Shown here: in pieces, positions 51,355-59,955 of the stretch
How the letters are laid out: every line of letters begins with the position of its first letter
How positions within the stretch are numbered: position 1 is the stretch's first letter
Source of the DNA: Candidatus Thiothrix anitrata
GTDB lineage: Bacteria > Pseudomonadota > Gammaproteobacteria > Thiotrichales > Thiotrichaceae
Direction: 5' to 3'
Length of the DNA stretch: 64,000 nt
Assembly: GCF_017901155.1 (NCBI RefSeq)
Contig: NZ_CP072800.1
Location: 3,313,283 to 3,377,282, forward strand
The notes under the pieces: model-generated
Told to the model about the DNA's origin: nothing
Databases searched by the model: none
Seen by the model: only the letters and a program-made list of their open reading frames with translations
Made by a program: the position numbers and the translations under genes

Positions 51355-52647
51355 TTAAGACACTTGGAAAGCCGGATCAAGCAACAAAGCCCGCACCAAA
51401 CGCCGGTCGCCCGGAATACTTGGCAATGCTTGCAACGGCGATATTGGCAACATCCATTCCATCAGTTCCTCATCACTGACTTTGGGCAGTTTCAAGCCAG
51501 TTTCAACGCGCTGGTTCAAGTCGCCGCGTGACAACTTGGTCAAATACGAAGTGCGCACCAGTAAGGTTTGAGCACTGATCCAATGTTCACCGCCTTGCCA
51601 GCCCTTGACGTTGGGTGGATCGAATAACTCTTGCCCCAACAAGCGGCACAAATTGACCATTTCTGTGATGGATTCACGCGGGTAAGGAATCATCCGCACC
51701 GTACCGACCAAGATTTCAATCGGTGATTTGATCAAGGCTCCCCGATTACGTTGCGCCCAGAATGCCTCGCTTTCCAGCACGCTACGCAGCAACGCCTTAA
51801 TATCGTAATCGGAGCTGCGCAACACCTGCGCCCAAGCTCGTATCGTTGCCGCATCCGGTGTACCGTTATTGACAAACTGCCGCCAGAATTTCTCGCTAAT
51901 GTGTTCTGTCGTGCGCGGATGCCCTAACAGGATGCTGATAATGTCTTCACCGCTGAACACCCCACTGTTACCTAAGAAATTAACGCGGCTGGTGTCATGC
52001 TGATCTGCACGTACCACAAACTGCCCGTTGCGGTTATCCACGCCCCAACCAGTGAAAGCTTTAGCTGCGGCTTTGACATCGACTTCGCTGTAATGTCCAC
52101 GCCCAAGGGTGAATAGCTCCAGCAATTCACGGGCGAAATTTTCATTGGGGTTGCCTTTGATATTTTGGTAACCATCCAGATACACCAGCATGGCGGGGTC
52201 TTTAGCAATGGCGTGTAACAATTCCGCAAAACTGCCCAAGGCATGGCGGCGCAATAACAAGTTCTGTTGGTGCAACAGGCTGGGCTGTAAGGTTTTTTGG
52301 ATGGATGAGGTAAAATGATTGTGCCAAAACAGCGTCATGCGCTCCACTAGCGGGGTGCGCGTCGCCAGCAATTGTGCCACCCACCAAGCTTGCAGGCGTT
52401 TGCCTTCAGCTTGCGCCAGCATCCATGCTTTGGTGCGATGTTGGGCATCCATCAGGCGCATGGGTTCGAGCGTATGCCATGCAGTCATAGCCGGTGGTGC
52501 GGCTAACGGCGATGCAGGCGGGTTTAAAATCGCAGTCACCGCCTCGTTGCGTGGTTTACCCTGCAAGCGTTTGATTTGATCCCATTCCGCACCCAGCCCA
52601 GTGCGGGCAACCAAATGCCTCGCCTCCCCAAAGGTGAGTCCTTCCAT
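51355..52647 (-). CDS. DUF1800 protein
   Basis: The 430-residue protein has the DUF1800 hallmarks: LTFGEARHLVARTGLG near the start, WVAQLLATRTPLVERMTLFWHNHF, NENFARELLELFTLGRGHY and FTGWGVDNRNGQF, and PNVKGWQGGEHWISAQTLL. No signal peptide is visible, unlike the DUF1501 partner. Both genes belong to a widespread two-gene operon of unknown function. The order is DUF1800 first, then DUF1501. Confidence 0.88.
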   Translation of the reverse strand: MEGLTFGEARHLVARTGLGAEWDQIKRLQGKPRNEAVTAILNPPASPLAAPPAMTAWHTLEPMRLMDAQHRTKAWMLAQAEGKRLQAWWVAQLLATRTPLVERMTLFWHNHFTSSIQKTLQPSLLHQQNLLLRRHALGSFAELLHAIAKDPAMLVYLDGYQNIKGNPNENFARELLELFTLGRGHYSEVDVKAAAKAFTGWGVDNRNGQFVVRADQHDTSRVNFLGNSGVFSGEDIISILLGHPRTTEHISEKFWRQFVNNGTPDAATIRAWAQVLRSSDYDIKALLRSVLESEAFWAQRNRGALIKSPIEILVGTVRMIPYPRESITEMVNLCRLLGQELFDPPNVKGWQGGEHWISAQTLLVRTSYLTKLSRGDLNQRVETGLKLPKVSDEELMEWMLPISPLQALPSIPGDRRLVRALLLDPAFQVS

Positions 52648-52716
52648 AATATCCTGCCCGTAAATCTTTGGTATTGGTAGTTGTTAGAATACCGGCAGAC
52701 TATAAAGTTCAAAGTG

Positions 52717-53742
52717 TTAGGCAGATGAGGGGCGGCGAAATCCCGCCAAAGATAACCCAGTTGATACCAAAGAAATCAGCGTCACTAAGACACTGACGAA
52801 TAATTCAACGGACTTGCGTAATATCCGCACCGTCCCAATCGCGCTTTTACCCAGAAATTTCAAAATACCCTTGGCTTCCGTGCCGTATTTCAGGCTGAGT
52901 TTTTCCAAACGCACCAAATCGTCGGCATTATCCACGTACTTCAATACATGCAAAGCGTCGGCGGTGGAACTGGCTTTACGGATATTGTTTACCCGTTCTG
53001 CTGTGCCCTGCAATGCCTGCATTGCTTGCGGGTTATAGGCTTTAACAGCGGCTTTACCAATACCATCCATGCTGCGCTCAGCACGGGCGGCGAGTAAAAA
53101 CGCTTGGTAATTAAAGACATCCGAACTTTGCTTCAACAACAGCTTTTGAAAATTCGGGGTCAAACGCCCGGTACGCGCCGCCAACTTGGTCGTGGATACC
53201 CCACCTTTAACTGGTGTTGTCGCCCCCATACTCGCCACCGTTGCTGCCGTCAAACCCACGCCAACCCCCGCCAAGGTCACAATCAGCGGGCTGACTTCCT
53301 CTCCCTTGGCGTGAATCTGATATTGCTCCCACAAATCGCGCACATCACCCACCACGGTGAAATCGGCGGCAATCGCCCCCGCCACACCCGCACCGTTGGC
53401 GGCATCACCGGCAACAAAACCACTGGTAAAATCATTAACCGTGCGACGAGCTGTATTCAACGGGGATTCAAGCCGCGCTAAATCAGCCTGAAACTCCACC
53501 GAACTAATGGGATAACCGAAGGTTTGCGCCAAACTCAGGTACATCCGTGCGTCACTGGGATTATCGGCGGCAATCGCTTCACGGATATTCTGGCGTATCT
53601 CGTCAGCCGTTACTTGCTGCAACATCAATTGCGCCACATCGGAAGCTATCTCATCGTATTGCCAATAATCCAGCAAACTCTTGATACCACCCGCTAACAG
53701 TAATAATGAAACCAGCAACAACGGGAATCTCCAGTAATTCAT
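52717..53742 (-). CDS. Membrane-anchored protein of unknown function
   Basis: The 341-residue protein has a single N-terminal helix (FPLLLVSLLLLAGGIKSLL), a helical middle, a hydrophobic Gly/Ala segment (about 165-190, VTLAGVGVGLTAATVASMGA) and a C-terminal helix (VLVTLISLVSTGLSLAGF). It has an Ala/Asp-rich GFVAGDAANGAGVAGAIAADF string. I do not recognise the family. The ribosome site is CCCTATG-adjacent and weak. It lies between the DUF1800 gene and the IscR-like gene. Confidence 0.6.
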   Translation of the reverse strand: MNYWRFPLLLVSLLLLAGGIKSLLDYWQYDEIASDVAQLMLQQVTADEIRQNIREAIAADNPSDARMYLSLAQTFGYPISSVEFQADLARLESPLNTARRTVNDFTSGFVAGDAANGAGVAGAIAADFTVVGDVRDLWEQYQIHAKGEEVSPLIVTLAGVGVGLTAATVASMGATTPVKGGVSTTKLAARTGRLTPNFQKLLLKQSSDVFNYQAFLLAARAERSMDGIGKAAVKAYNPQAMQALQGTAERVNNIRKASSTADALHVLKYVDNADDLVRLEKLSLKYGTEAKGILKFLGKSAIGTVRILRKSVELFVSVLVTLISLVSTGLSLAGFRRPSSA

Positions 53743-53783
53743 AGGGGGAAATCCTGAGGGTTTTAGGGATGGTTGATTATAGC

Positions 53784-53822
53784 AAAAAAATGGTCGCGTT
53801 GTGGCTCAGGCAACGCGACCAT
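53784..53822 (-). terminator. Strong intrinsic terminator of the IscR-like gene
   Basis: ATGGTCGCGTTG (53790-53801) and CAACGCGACCAT (53811-53822) are a perfect 12-bp stem with a 9-nt loop. On the minus strand it is followed by TTTTTT, complementary to the A run at 53784-53790. It ends transcription from the regulator gene. Confidence 0.93.
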
Positions 53823-53905
53823 AGGAAACACCATCTGGAGGAGAGTGGATGGTGTCGAAGAAAAATTTACCGGCAAAATATTGCATCTCACCGCTTGGCT
53901 ATAAT

Positions 53906-54394
53906 TTACAGTGAGGCGTATTGCCCCATACCGGGGACAGTCAGGCGTGCCGGGAACATGCGGGCAATCATGCTCGCGGTTTCGCTCATTTTGTAAGCTT
54001 TACGTGGAATTTTATGCCCTTCCATCAAGCTATCGAGGGTAATACCTTCGAGAAACTGATAAACCTGCTGACTTAAATCTTCCCACATCCGCAGCACTTG
54101 TTCCCGTTGAGGGATAGTTGCACTATCCTGCTCCGGCTCTTGCTCAGCTACCGTAGCAATTTCCGCGAGGCTAATTTCCTCAGCGGGACGTGCCAAACGA
54201 TAACCACCGCCAGGGCCGCGAATCCCTTCGACCAAACCACCGTTACGCAATCTGGCGAAAATTTGTTCTAAATAGGATAATGAAATGCCTTGCTGTATGG
54301 CAATATCCCCCAAACGCATCGCGCCGGTATTATCGTGAATCGCCAGTGTCAGCATGGCCATAATGGCATGTTGGCCTTGCGTGGATAATTTCAT
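53906..54394 (-). CDS. Rrf2/IscR-like transcription regulator lacking all cysteines
   Basis: From ATG 54394 the 162 residues have the IscR winged helix (STQGQHAIMAMLTLAIHD, LGDIAIQQGISLSYLEQIFARLR, VEGIRGPGGGYRLARP). E. coli IscR binds a 2Fe-2S cluster by Cys 92, 98 and 104; here that stretch reads AEQEPEQDSATIPQREQ and no cysteine exists anywhere in the protein. WEDLSQQVYQFLEGITL then follows as in IscR. It cannot hold the normal cluster, so it may bind DNA constitutively or sense another signal. No isc operon follows it. Confidence 0.9.
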   Translation of the reverse strand: MKLSTQGQHAIMAMLTLAIHDNTGAMRLGDIAIQQGISLSYLEQIFARLRNGGLVEGIRGPGGGYRLARPAEEISLAEIATVAEQEPEQDSATIPQREQVLRMWEDLSQQVYQFLEGITLDSLMEGHKIPRKAYKMSETASMIARMFPARLTVPGMGQYASL

Positions 54395-55441
54395 GTTTCG
54401 ATTTCCTACTGTGTTACTTATGTTATAAGAATGACTATACAAGACCCAGTTAGTAAGGAAAATTCGATTTTTACACAAAAAAACATCGAAAAAACAGAAT
54501 TATCTCATTGCCTTTTAACCCGTTTTTAACAGTGCCAGATTACGTTCTGCATTGGCATTACCTTGTGCAGCGGCATTACTAAACAATTGCTTAGCGCGTT
54601 TTTCATCTTTCTTAACGCCATACCCCATAATGTACAGCACACCAAGGTTATTCTGGGCTTCCGTAAATCCGGCAGCTGCGGCTTTGCTGTACCAATACAC
54701 TGCTTGCTTGTAATCTTGCTTCACTCCGCGCCCGTCTTCGTAAAGCAGAGCAAGATTGTGCTGAGCTTTGGAATCGCCTTGACGCGCAGCTTTTTCGTAC
54801 CAATACGCCGCATCACGCGGATCACTGGGCAAGCCACCCAAACCATCTTCGTACATGGTACCCAACATGAGCTGTGCGGATTTATTGCCTGCTTCCGCCG
54901 ATTGTTTTACCACTTCAGGCTCGACTCCGGTGAAATCCAGACTCTCCGCATCACCGGCATTAAGTGCTGGTGCGTCCGACTCTGCCAACGGTTCTGAAGC
55001 CTTTGCAACAGTGGGGGCAGAATCTGGTGTTACGATCGGGGGCGTTACCACAGCAACCGCTGCTGGCTCAGGCGTAGTAACAGGTGCAGGTTTTTCTTGT
55101 GCAATACGGGGGGAAGATACTGCTGCGACTGATGCAGGTGCATTACCACCTTGCGACAACAACGCTAAACGTGAGGCCACATGACCTTGCGCCGCCGCTT
55201 GTTCAAACCAAAAACGTGCTTGGGCTTTGTCTTGTGGTAAATACTGCCCGTTGGCATACAACAAGGCCATACCGTACTGTGCTTCAGTGTAACCGGATTG
55301 TGCCGCTTGCCGCTGCCATTTCAGGGATTGGCTAATATCATCGCCTTGCTCACGGTACATTAAAGCCAAGGCGTATTGCGCCCGCCCCTGACCTTTTTGT
55401 GCCGCTTGGGTAAACCAGTGTTTGGCCCGTTCCCTTGTATC

Positions 55442-55640
55442 TTGATGCTTGCAGTGGTTAGCTACCATTGCAACGGGATAAAGGAAGCTTGTCAGTTGCC
55501 TTAAGGACAAACCTTGTAGGATAGAAAAAGCCCTTTATCCCCACTTTCGCCGACACAGACACTGGACGGTATCCAAGGGGCACTGACCCTGCATGGACAA
55601 GGAAAATGGGCAAAGTTGGCACATATCAAGGAGCGATTTT
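55442..55640 (+). ncRNA. Candidate bridge RNA region of the IS110 element
   Basis: IS110-group elements encode a bridge RNA in the noncoding left end that base-pairs with target and donor DNA. Here CCTTGTA (55512-55518) equals the left flank of the insertion (55433-55439), and the next bases GGATA (55519-55523) are the reverse complement of the right flank TATCC (56641-56645). Further on GACGGTATC (55565-55573) equals the right end of the element (56632-56640). This is the expected form of target and donor guides, but no fold was computed. Confidence 0.55.
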
Positions 55641-56624
55641 ATGCATTATTTAGGCATTGACGTAGCCAAAGCCAAGCTGGATTGCAGCTTATTGGTTAAT
55701 CAGGAACAGGACAAATATAAATTCAAGGTGGTGGAAAATAGCCCTGTTGGATTTGCCAAATTATTGGATTGGTTAACGGCACGCGATATTTCCGTAACGG
55801 AGTTGCACATCGTGATGGAAGCCACAGGCATTTACCACGAACAAGCCGCAATAGCCTTGCATGATGCGGGAGGCACAGTCTCGATTGCCAACCCTGCCCA
55901 CGTCAAAGGGTTTGCCTATGGCTTAGGTGTGCGCACCAAAACGGATGGTGTTGATAGCCGTGTTTTGGCGCGTTATGGGTTACTGACAAAACCCAGCCGC
56001 TGGCTGCCGCCATCAGCGGAATCCCGCATCCTGAAAGGCTTGCTGGCACGGCGTGAAGCCATTAAGCAAGACTTGCAGCGGGAGAAAAACCGCCAAGAGA
56101 AAGCAGAAGCTGGCAAGGAATCCGCCCTGATCCGGCAATCCATCACCGACAGCATCACCTTTATCACGGCACAACTGAAGAAAATACAGTCACAAATTGA
56201 TGACCATATTGACCAAGACCCGACACTCAAAAATGACCGGGAACTGCTCGAAAGCATCCCCGCCATTGGGTCGCAAAGTAGCACACAGTTATTGGCAATC
56301 ATGCACGCCCACACCTTTAATTCTGCGGAACAATTGGCGGCTTATCTGGGGCTTGTCCCGATCGAAAGGCAATCAGGAAGCTCACTGAACGGACGTGCCA
56401 AACTGTCAAAATCAGGGCCTTCCCACCTGCGTGCCATCCTGTACATGGCAGCCATTGTTGCCATCCAGCATAACGCTCATGTGAAGGCTGTTTATGGGCG
56501 TTTGTTGGCAAAGGGAAAGACTAAAATGTCCGCGCTGGGGGCTGCTATGCGCAAGCTGGTTCACCTCTGTTTTGGGGTGCTGAAAACCCAACAAAAATAT
56601 CAGCCAGACTATCAAAATGCTTGA
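55641..56624 (+). CDS. IS110-family transposase (DEDD recombinase)
   Basis: ATG 55641 behind AAGGAG gives 327 residues. The RuvC-like acidic residues are Asp 7 (LGIDVAKAKLD), Glu 60 (VMEATGIY), Asp 102 and Asp 105 (KTDGVDSRVLARYG). The C-terminal Tnp_20 region has IPAIGSQSSTQLLA, then LGLVPIERQSGSSLNGR and SKSGPSHLRAILYMAA with the putative catalytic serine. The frame is intact, so the element may still be active. Confidence 0.95.
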   Translation: MHYLGIDVAKAKLDCSLLVNQEQDKYKFKVVENSPVGFAKLLDWLTARDISVTELHIVMEATGIYHEQAAIALHDAGGTVSIANPAHVKGFAYGLGVRTKTDGVDSRVLARYGLLTKPSRWLPPSAESRILKGLLARREAIKQDLQREKNRQEKAEAGKESALIRQSITDSITFITAQLKKIQSQIDDHIDQDPTLKNDRELLESIPAIGSQSSTQLLAIMHAHTFNSAEQLAAYLGLVPIERQSGSSLNGRAKLSKSGPSHLRAILYMAAIVAIQHNAHVKAVYGRLLAKGKTKMSALGAAMRKLVHLCFGVLKTQQKYQPDYQNA

Positions 56625-57146
56625 CTGGCAAGACGGTATCTATCCTGTGGCACACCACGCCCACCTTGATAAATCAAACCTAACTCAAACTGCGCATCAC
56701 GATCGCCTTGTTGCGCTGCTGCTTGGATTTCACTGATAGCCGTGGCGGGTTTCGCTGCTTGTTGATGGCGATTGCGATACCAAGTTTCCATCGCGGAATT
56801 TCCGCCCTTCGACGTTGAAGCCACTTTGTTGGCAGGGGTAATATTATTCACGCCAACCGGGTCAGCAACTTCTGTTTTCAAAAGTGCGTCAGGACGTGCC
56901 GCCCAAGGAGGAGCCTGCTCTTGCGGGTTAGGCGTTTCCAAAGGTTTAAAAGTTTGCGTACTGGCCCACGTGGGAGTCAAGTTTGCACAGAGTAACCCTG
57001 CAACGACAGCTTGCGAAGCAAACAGGGAAAAACGCCAAGGTTTTGGTTTTATTGTTATCATGATTGCCCCACGGTACGATTGAGATCTTAAAATTATTCT
57101 CGTGAAAATCATACCGCGCTCAACCTAACCTTGACTGAATACTGCC

Positions 57147-57902
57147 ATGAATGATGAATTACTGTTGCGTTATAGTCGCCAAATCCTCTTGCCTGAAGTC
57201 GACATCGCAGGGCAACAACGCTTGCAAGCGGCGAAAGTGCTGATTATTGGCTTGGGTGGTCTGGGTGCGCCTGTTACCTTGTATTTAGCAGCGGCAGGCA
57301 TTGGGCAACTCACACTGGTGGATTTTGACCAGGTGGATTTAACCAATCTCCAGCGGCAGGTGATTCACACCACTGCCAGCATTGGCACGCCCAAGGTGGA
57401 ATCCGCCGCACACGCCGCACACGCGCTTAACCCGCACATTCAAATTAACCCGGTCAATCAGCGTTGGGATTACCCCGAATTACTGGAAAATGTGCGAGCG
57501 CATGATGTGATAGTGGATTGCAGCGATAATTTCCCGACGCGCTTTGCATTGAATCAGGCGTGTAAAACCGCAGCAAAGCCGTTGGTGTCAGGCGCGGTGA
57601 TTCGTTTAGAAGGGCAAATTACCACCTTCGATTTTCGTCAGCCAGATGGTGGGTGTTATCGCTGTTTGTACGGTGAAGCGGGTGAAACCGAAGATACGTG
57701 CAGCACCACCGGCATTCTCGCACCCCTGGCGGGGATTATCGGCAGTATGCAAGCCACCGAAACCCTTAAGCTGTTGCTGGATTTGCCCACGTTGCACGGG
57801 CGGTTATTGCTGTTGGACGCGAAATACATGCAATGGCGGGAAATGCGCTTGCGTGCAGACCCCGCCTGCCCGGTGTGTGGCTTAACCGAAACGGTTGGTT
57901 AA
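57147..57902 (+). CDS. moeB: Molybdopterin-synthase adenylyltransferase (MoeB/ThiF family)
   Basis: The 251-residue enzyme activates the C-terminus of MoaD (or ThiS). LLRYSRQILLPEVDIAGQQ opens it, followed by the nucleotide loop GLGGLGAPV and DFDQVDLTNLQRQ. The two zinc knuckles are CYRCLYGE and CPVCGLTE. It lies 86 bp from the split Sel1 gene and overlaps the next, convergent gene by 21 bp. modABC lies about 2 kb away, consistent with molybdenum cofactor use. Confidence 0.9.
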   Translation: MNDELLLRYSRQILLPEVDIAGQQRLQAAKVLIIGLGGLGAPVTLYLAAAGIGQLTLVDFDQVDLTNLQRQVIHTTASIGTPKVESAAHAAHALNPHIQINPVNQRWDYPELLENVRAHDVIVDCSDNFPTRFALNQACKTAAKPLVSGAVIRLEGQITTFDFRQPDGGCYRCLYGEAGETEDTCSTTGILAPLAGIIGSMQATETLKLLLDLPTLHGRLLLLDAKYMQWREMRLRADPACPVCGLTETVG

Positions 57903-58649
57903 TTCACCAATGCCCGCGATACTCACCACCACGGTATCGCCATCTTGCATTCCGCAAACGCCCACCGATGTACCGCAAGCAATCACATCGCCCGGTTCTA
58001 AGGTCATGTCGTGTGATAAATGGCTGACGATTTCCTGCGGCGAAAAGAACATATCCGTCACCGGGTAATCTTGTTTTTGCTCACCATTGAGTTCTACGCG
58101 CACCCGCAGCATTGCCGGGTCTAAATCAGTAGCGATGTACGGGCCAAACGTACCGAAATTATCCGCGCTTTTCGCACGAGTCCAATGCACGAAAACCGGG
58201 TCACGTTTAAGCAAATCACGGGCAGTGACATCATTGACGCAGGTGTAGCCAAAAATGTAATCGTCAACCGCCGCCAGCGGCACAGCTTGACAGCGTTTCC
58301 CAATCACAATGCCCAATTCCCCCTCAAATACCACCATGCCCGCATACCCGGCGGGGCGCGGAATCGGGTCGCCTTCACCGGCAAAACTGTTGGAGGCTTT
58401 CAGGAAATATAAAGGATGTTCGGGTTTGTGCAGATTTTCTAACACGGCGCGTTCGTGAAAATTATTCCACAAGCCGATCATTTTGGACGGCTTGCAAGGC
58501 ATTAACACCCGCACCGCCGTTAACGCGAATTCACGCCCGGTCGCTTGCTTGTGTGCGAATAAATCACCCGTGTATTCGGTAATGGTAGCGGCGTTGACTG
58601 TGCCAAAACGGGTTTCACCTTCGGCTTCAAAACGTACCCAATGCGCCAT
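57882..58649 (-). CDS. Fumarylacetoacetate hydrolase family protein
   Basis: From ATG 58649 (GAGAGGA upstream) the 255-residue enzyme has the FAH fold: CKPSKMIGLWNNFHERA, FLKASNSFAGEGDPI, the metal site VVFEGELGIVIGKR (Glu-x-Glu), GYTCVNDVTARDL, and SPQEIVSHLSHDMTLEPGDVIACGTS. Such enzymes are 2-hydroxyhepta-dienedioate isomerases, acylpyruvases or oxaloacetate tautomerases. Which one cannot be told. Its start region faces the twin GGAGG hairpins, whose minus-strand loop is complementary to its ribosome site. Confidence 0.88.
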   Translation of the reverse strand: MAHWVRFEAEGETRFGTVNAATITEYTGDLFAHKQATGREFALTAVRVLMPCKPSKMIGLWNNFHERAVLENLHKPEHPLYFLKASNSFAGEGDPIPRPAGYAGMVVFEGELGIVIGKRCQAVPLAAVDDYIFGYTCVNDVTARDLLKRDPVFVHWTRAKSADNFGTFGPYIATDLDPAMLRVRVELNGEQKQDYPVTDMFFSPQEIVSHLSHDMTLEPGDVIACGTSVGVCGMQDGDTVVVSIAGIGELTNRFG

Positions 58650-58741
58650 GCGATCCTCTCTTGCGATAACCAATGCTAAAAGGGGAGCTTACGTGTGCGC
58701 TGCACAAAAATCCAGAGCCAAGGGGAAGAGAAAGAAAGGGA

Positions 58742-58843
58742 CACCTGTGTTGCGGTCACGTCTGGAGGAGGAGGAATGCCATACCACAACACAGGTGCTT
58801 GCAAATGATTTTGAGGGAGAGGAGGAGGAGAGAACTCAAAATC
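58742..58843. other. Two hairpins with GGAGG-repeat loops
   Basis: Hairpin 1 has stem CACCTGTGTTG (58742-58752) with CAACACAGGTG (58787-58797) and a 34-nt loop carrying GGAGGAGGAGGAATG. Hairpin 2 has stem GATTTTGAG (58807-58815) with CTCAAAATC (58835-58843) and the 19-nt loop GGAGAGGAGGAGGAGAGAA. They lie in the 288-bp gap between the FAH-family and LysR genes. GGA in loops suits CsrA/RsmA binding on the plus strand; on the minus strand the loops read CCUCC and could pair with the FAH ribosome site. Confidence 0.6.
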
Positions 58844-58937
58844 ACCCGTATATTGCAATGCAACAAATAATAGGTAATTTAGTTTTAGTAGACAAGCTAC
58901 AATTTTTCAACTGTATGGTTAGAAAAACTAACGCAAA

Positions 58938-59891
58938 TCAGAAACCGGATGCACTCGCCTCAGCTTGCAACCAAGCTACAAAGGCATTCACCGCACGCTG
59001 GCGCACCCCCTCGTATGGTGGGCGCACAACGTAATACGCCTGCTCCAACGGCATATCCAGATCGAAAGGAATACATAATCGCCCAGCCTCAATATCACAT
59101 TGCGCTAAATTTTTAATACTGAGCAACACGCCCTGCCCGTCGATTGCTGCTTCCATCGCTAAAGACACATGATTGAAATGCAAACCGCGTTTCGCGTTTA
59201 TTCCATCAACCCCATGCAAGACCAACCAATCTGCCCAACGTGGATGCCCCACGTAAGCCGTATCATCGTGCAACAAGGTATGAAAAGCCAAATCTTGCGG
59301 CGCACGTAACGGATGTGGATGCACATCCTTCACCAACGCCGGGCTGCACAATGGCGCAGCAGAAACATTTAACAATTTATCGACCCGACATCCCGCATAA
59401 TGCCCAAAACCGAAGCGGATCATGACATCCACCTCATGGGTGCGGAATACGCTATCCACCACACTGCTTTCCGCCACTGTTTCAGCATCCACCAAGCCCA
59501 CATCTCCGCTTATTTTCATATCAATATCAGGGTGTTGGCGCGAAAAGCGGTGCAACCGTGGCACTAACCACTTTGACGCAAATGACGGCGCAGCCCATAC
59601 GGTAATGCTTTCGGCTTGGCGTTCCCCATGCATTAACGCCACCGCCTGCGTCAAATGATCAAACCCCAAGCGCAAAAGTGGCAATGCCGCCGCCGCTGCT
59701 TTGGTTAACACTAAAGTACGGCTGTGACGCTCAATCAGCGGAAAGCCTAAAAACTCCTCCAAAAATTTAATTTGGTGGCTAATGGCTGCGCGAGTCACAT
59801 TGAGTTCCGCCGCCGCTTTAGTAAAACTCAAGTGGCGAGCAACAGCTTCAAAGGCACGCAAAGCATTCAGAGGGGGTAATTGCTGAGACAT
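58938..59891 (-). CDS. LysR-family transcription regulator (GcvA-like)
   Basis: The 317 residues begin with the LysR helix-turn-helix LPPLNALRAFEAVARHLSFT, AAAELNVTRAAISHQIKFLE. The effector domain follows with VWAAPSFASKWLVPRL, typical of the GcvA group. Spacing to modC is 64 bp on the same strand, so readthrough is possible. The regulated genes are not evident; the divergent upstream region is short. Confidence 0.9.
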   Translation of the reverse strand: MSQQLPPLNALRAFEAVARHLSFTKAAAELNVTRAAISHQIKFLEEFLGFPLIERHSRTLVLTKAAAAALPLLRLGFDHLTQAVALMHGERQAESITVWAAPSFASKWLVPRLHRFSRQHPDIDMKISGDVGLVDAETVAESSVVDSVFRTHEVDVMIRFGFGHYAGCRVDKLLNVSAAPLCSPALVKDVHPHPLRAPQDLAFHTLLHDDTAYVGHPRWADWLVLHGVDGINAKRGLHFNHVSLAMEAAIDGQGVLLSIKNLAQCDIEAGRLCIPFDLDMPLEQAYYVVRPPYEGVRQRAVNAFVAWLQAEASASGF

Positions 59892-59955
59892 GCAGGCGAT
59901 TATGCCACCAGATCGGCGTTAGGCATACGCCGGGTTAGATTTATCGAACCGAACA

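Larger units (their letters stand above)
55442..56640 (+). mobile_element. IS110-family insertion sequence
   Basis: About 1.2 kb inserted in the Sel1 gene. TATC occurs at both edges (55438-55441 and 56641-56644) and the right end itself is GACGGTATC, so the exact ends can shift by up to 4 bp. No terminal inverted repeats are visible, as usual for IS110. It has a 200-bp noncoding left end before the transposase and a short right end, the IS110-group layout. Confidence 0.88.
54515..57061 (-). pseudogene. Sel1-repeat protein gene split by an IS110-family element
   Basis: The N-terminal part (57061 down to about 56645) has a signal peptide and ends in LGLIYQGGRGVPQD. The C-terminal part (55441 down to 54515) picks up with TRERAKHWFTQAAQKGQ and several more repeats (for example LGTMYEDGLGGLPSDPRDA). 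Taking out 1203 bp at the joint rebuilds one 447-residue frame, VPQD-TRER. The Pro/Ala/Val-rich linker is kept. The insertion splits it: the N-terminal piece ends after 16 or so IS-encoded residues, and the distal piece can restart only within the element. Confidence 0.93.

Noticed and set aside
58483-59034. 183-residue plus-strand frame over the FAH start, twin hairpins and lysR end
   Set aside because: It overlaps two better-supported genes and the repetitive hairpin loops; Lys/Arg/Thr composition shows no domain.
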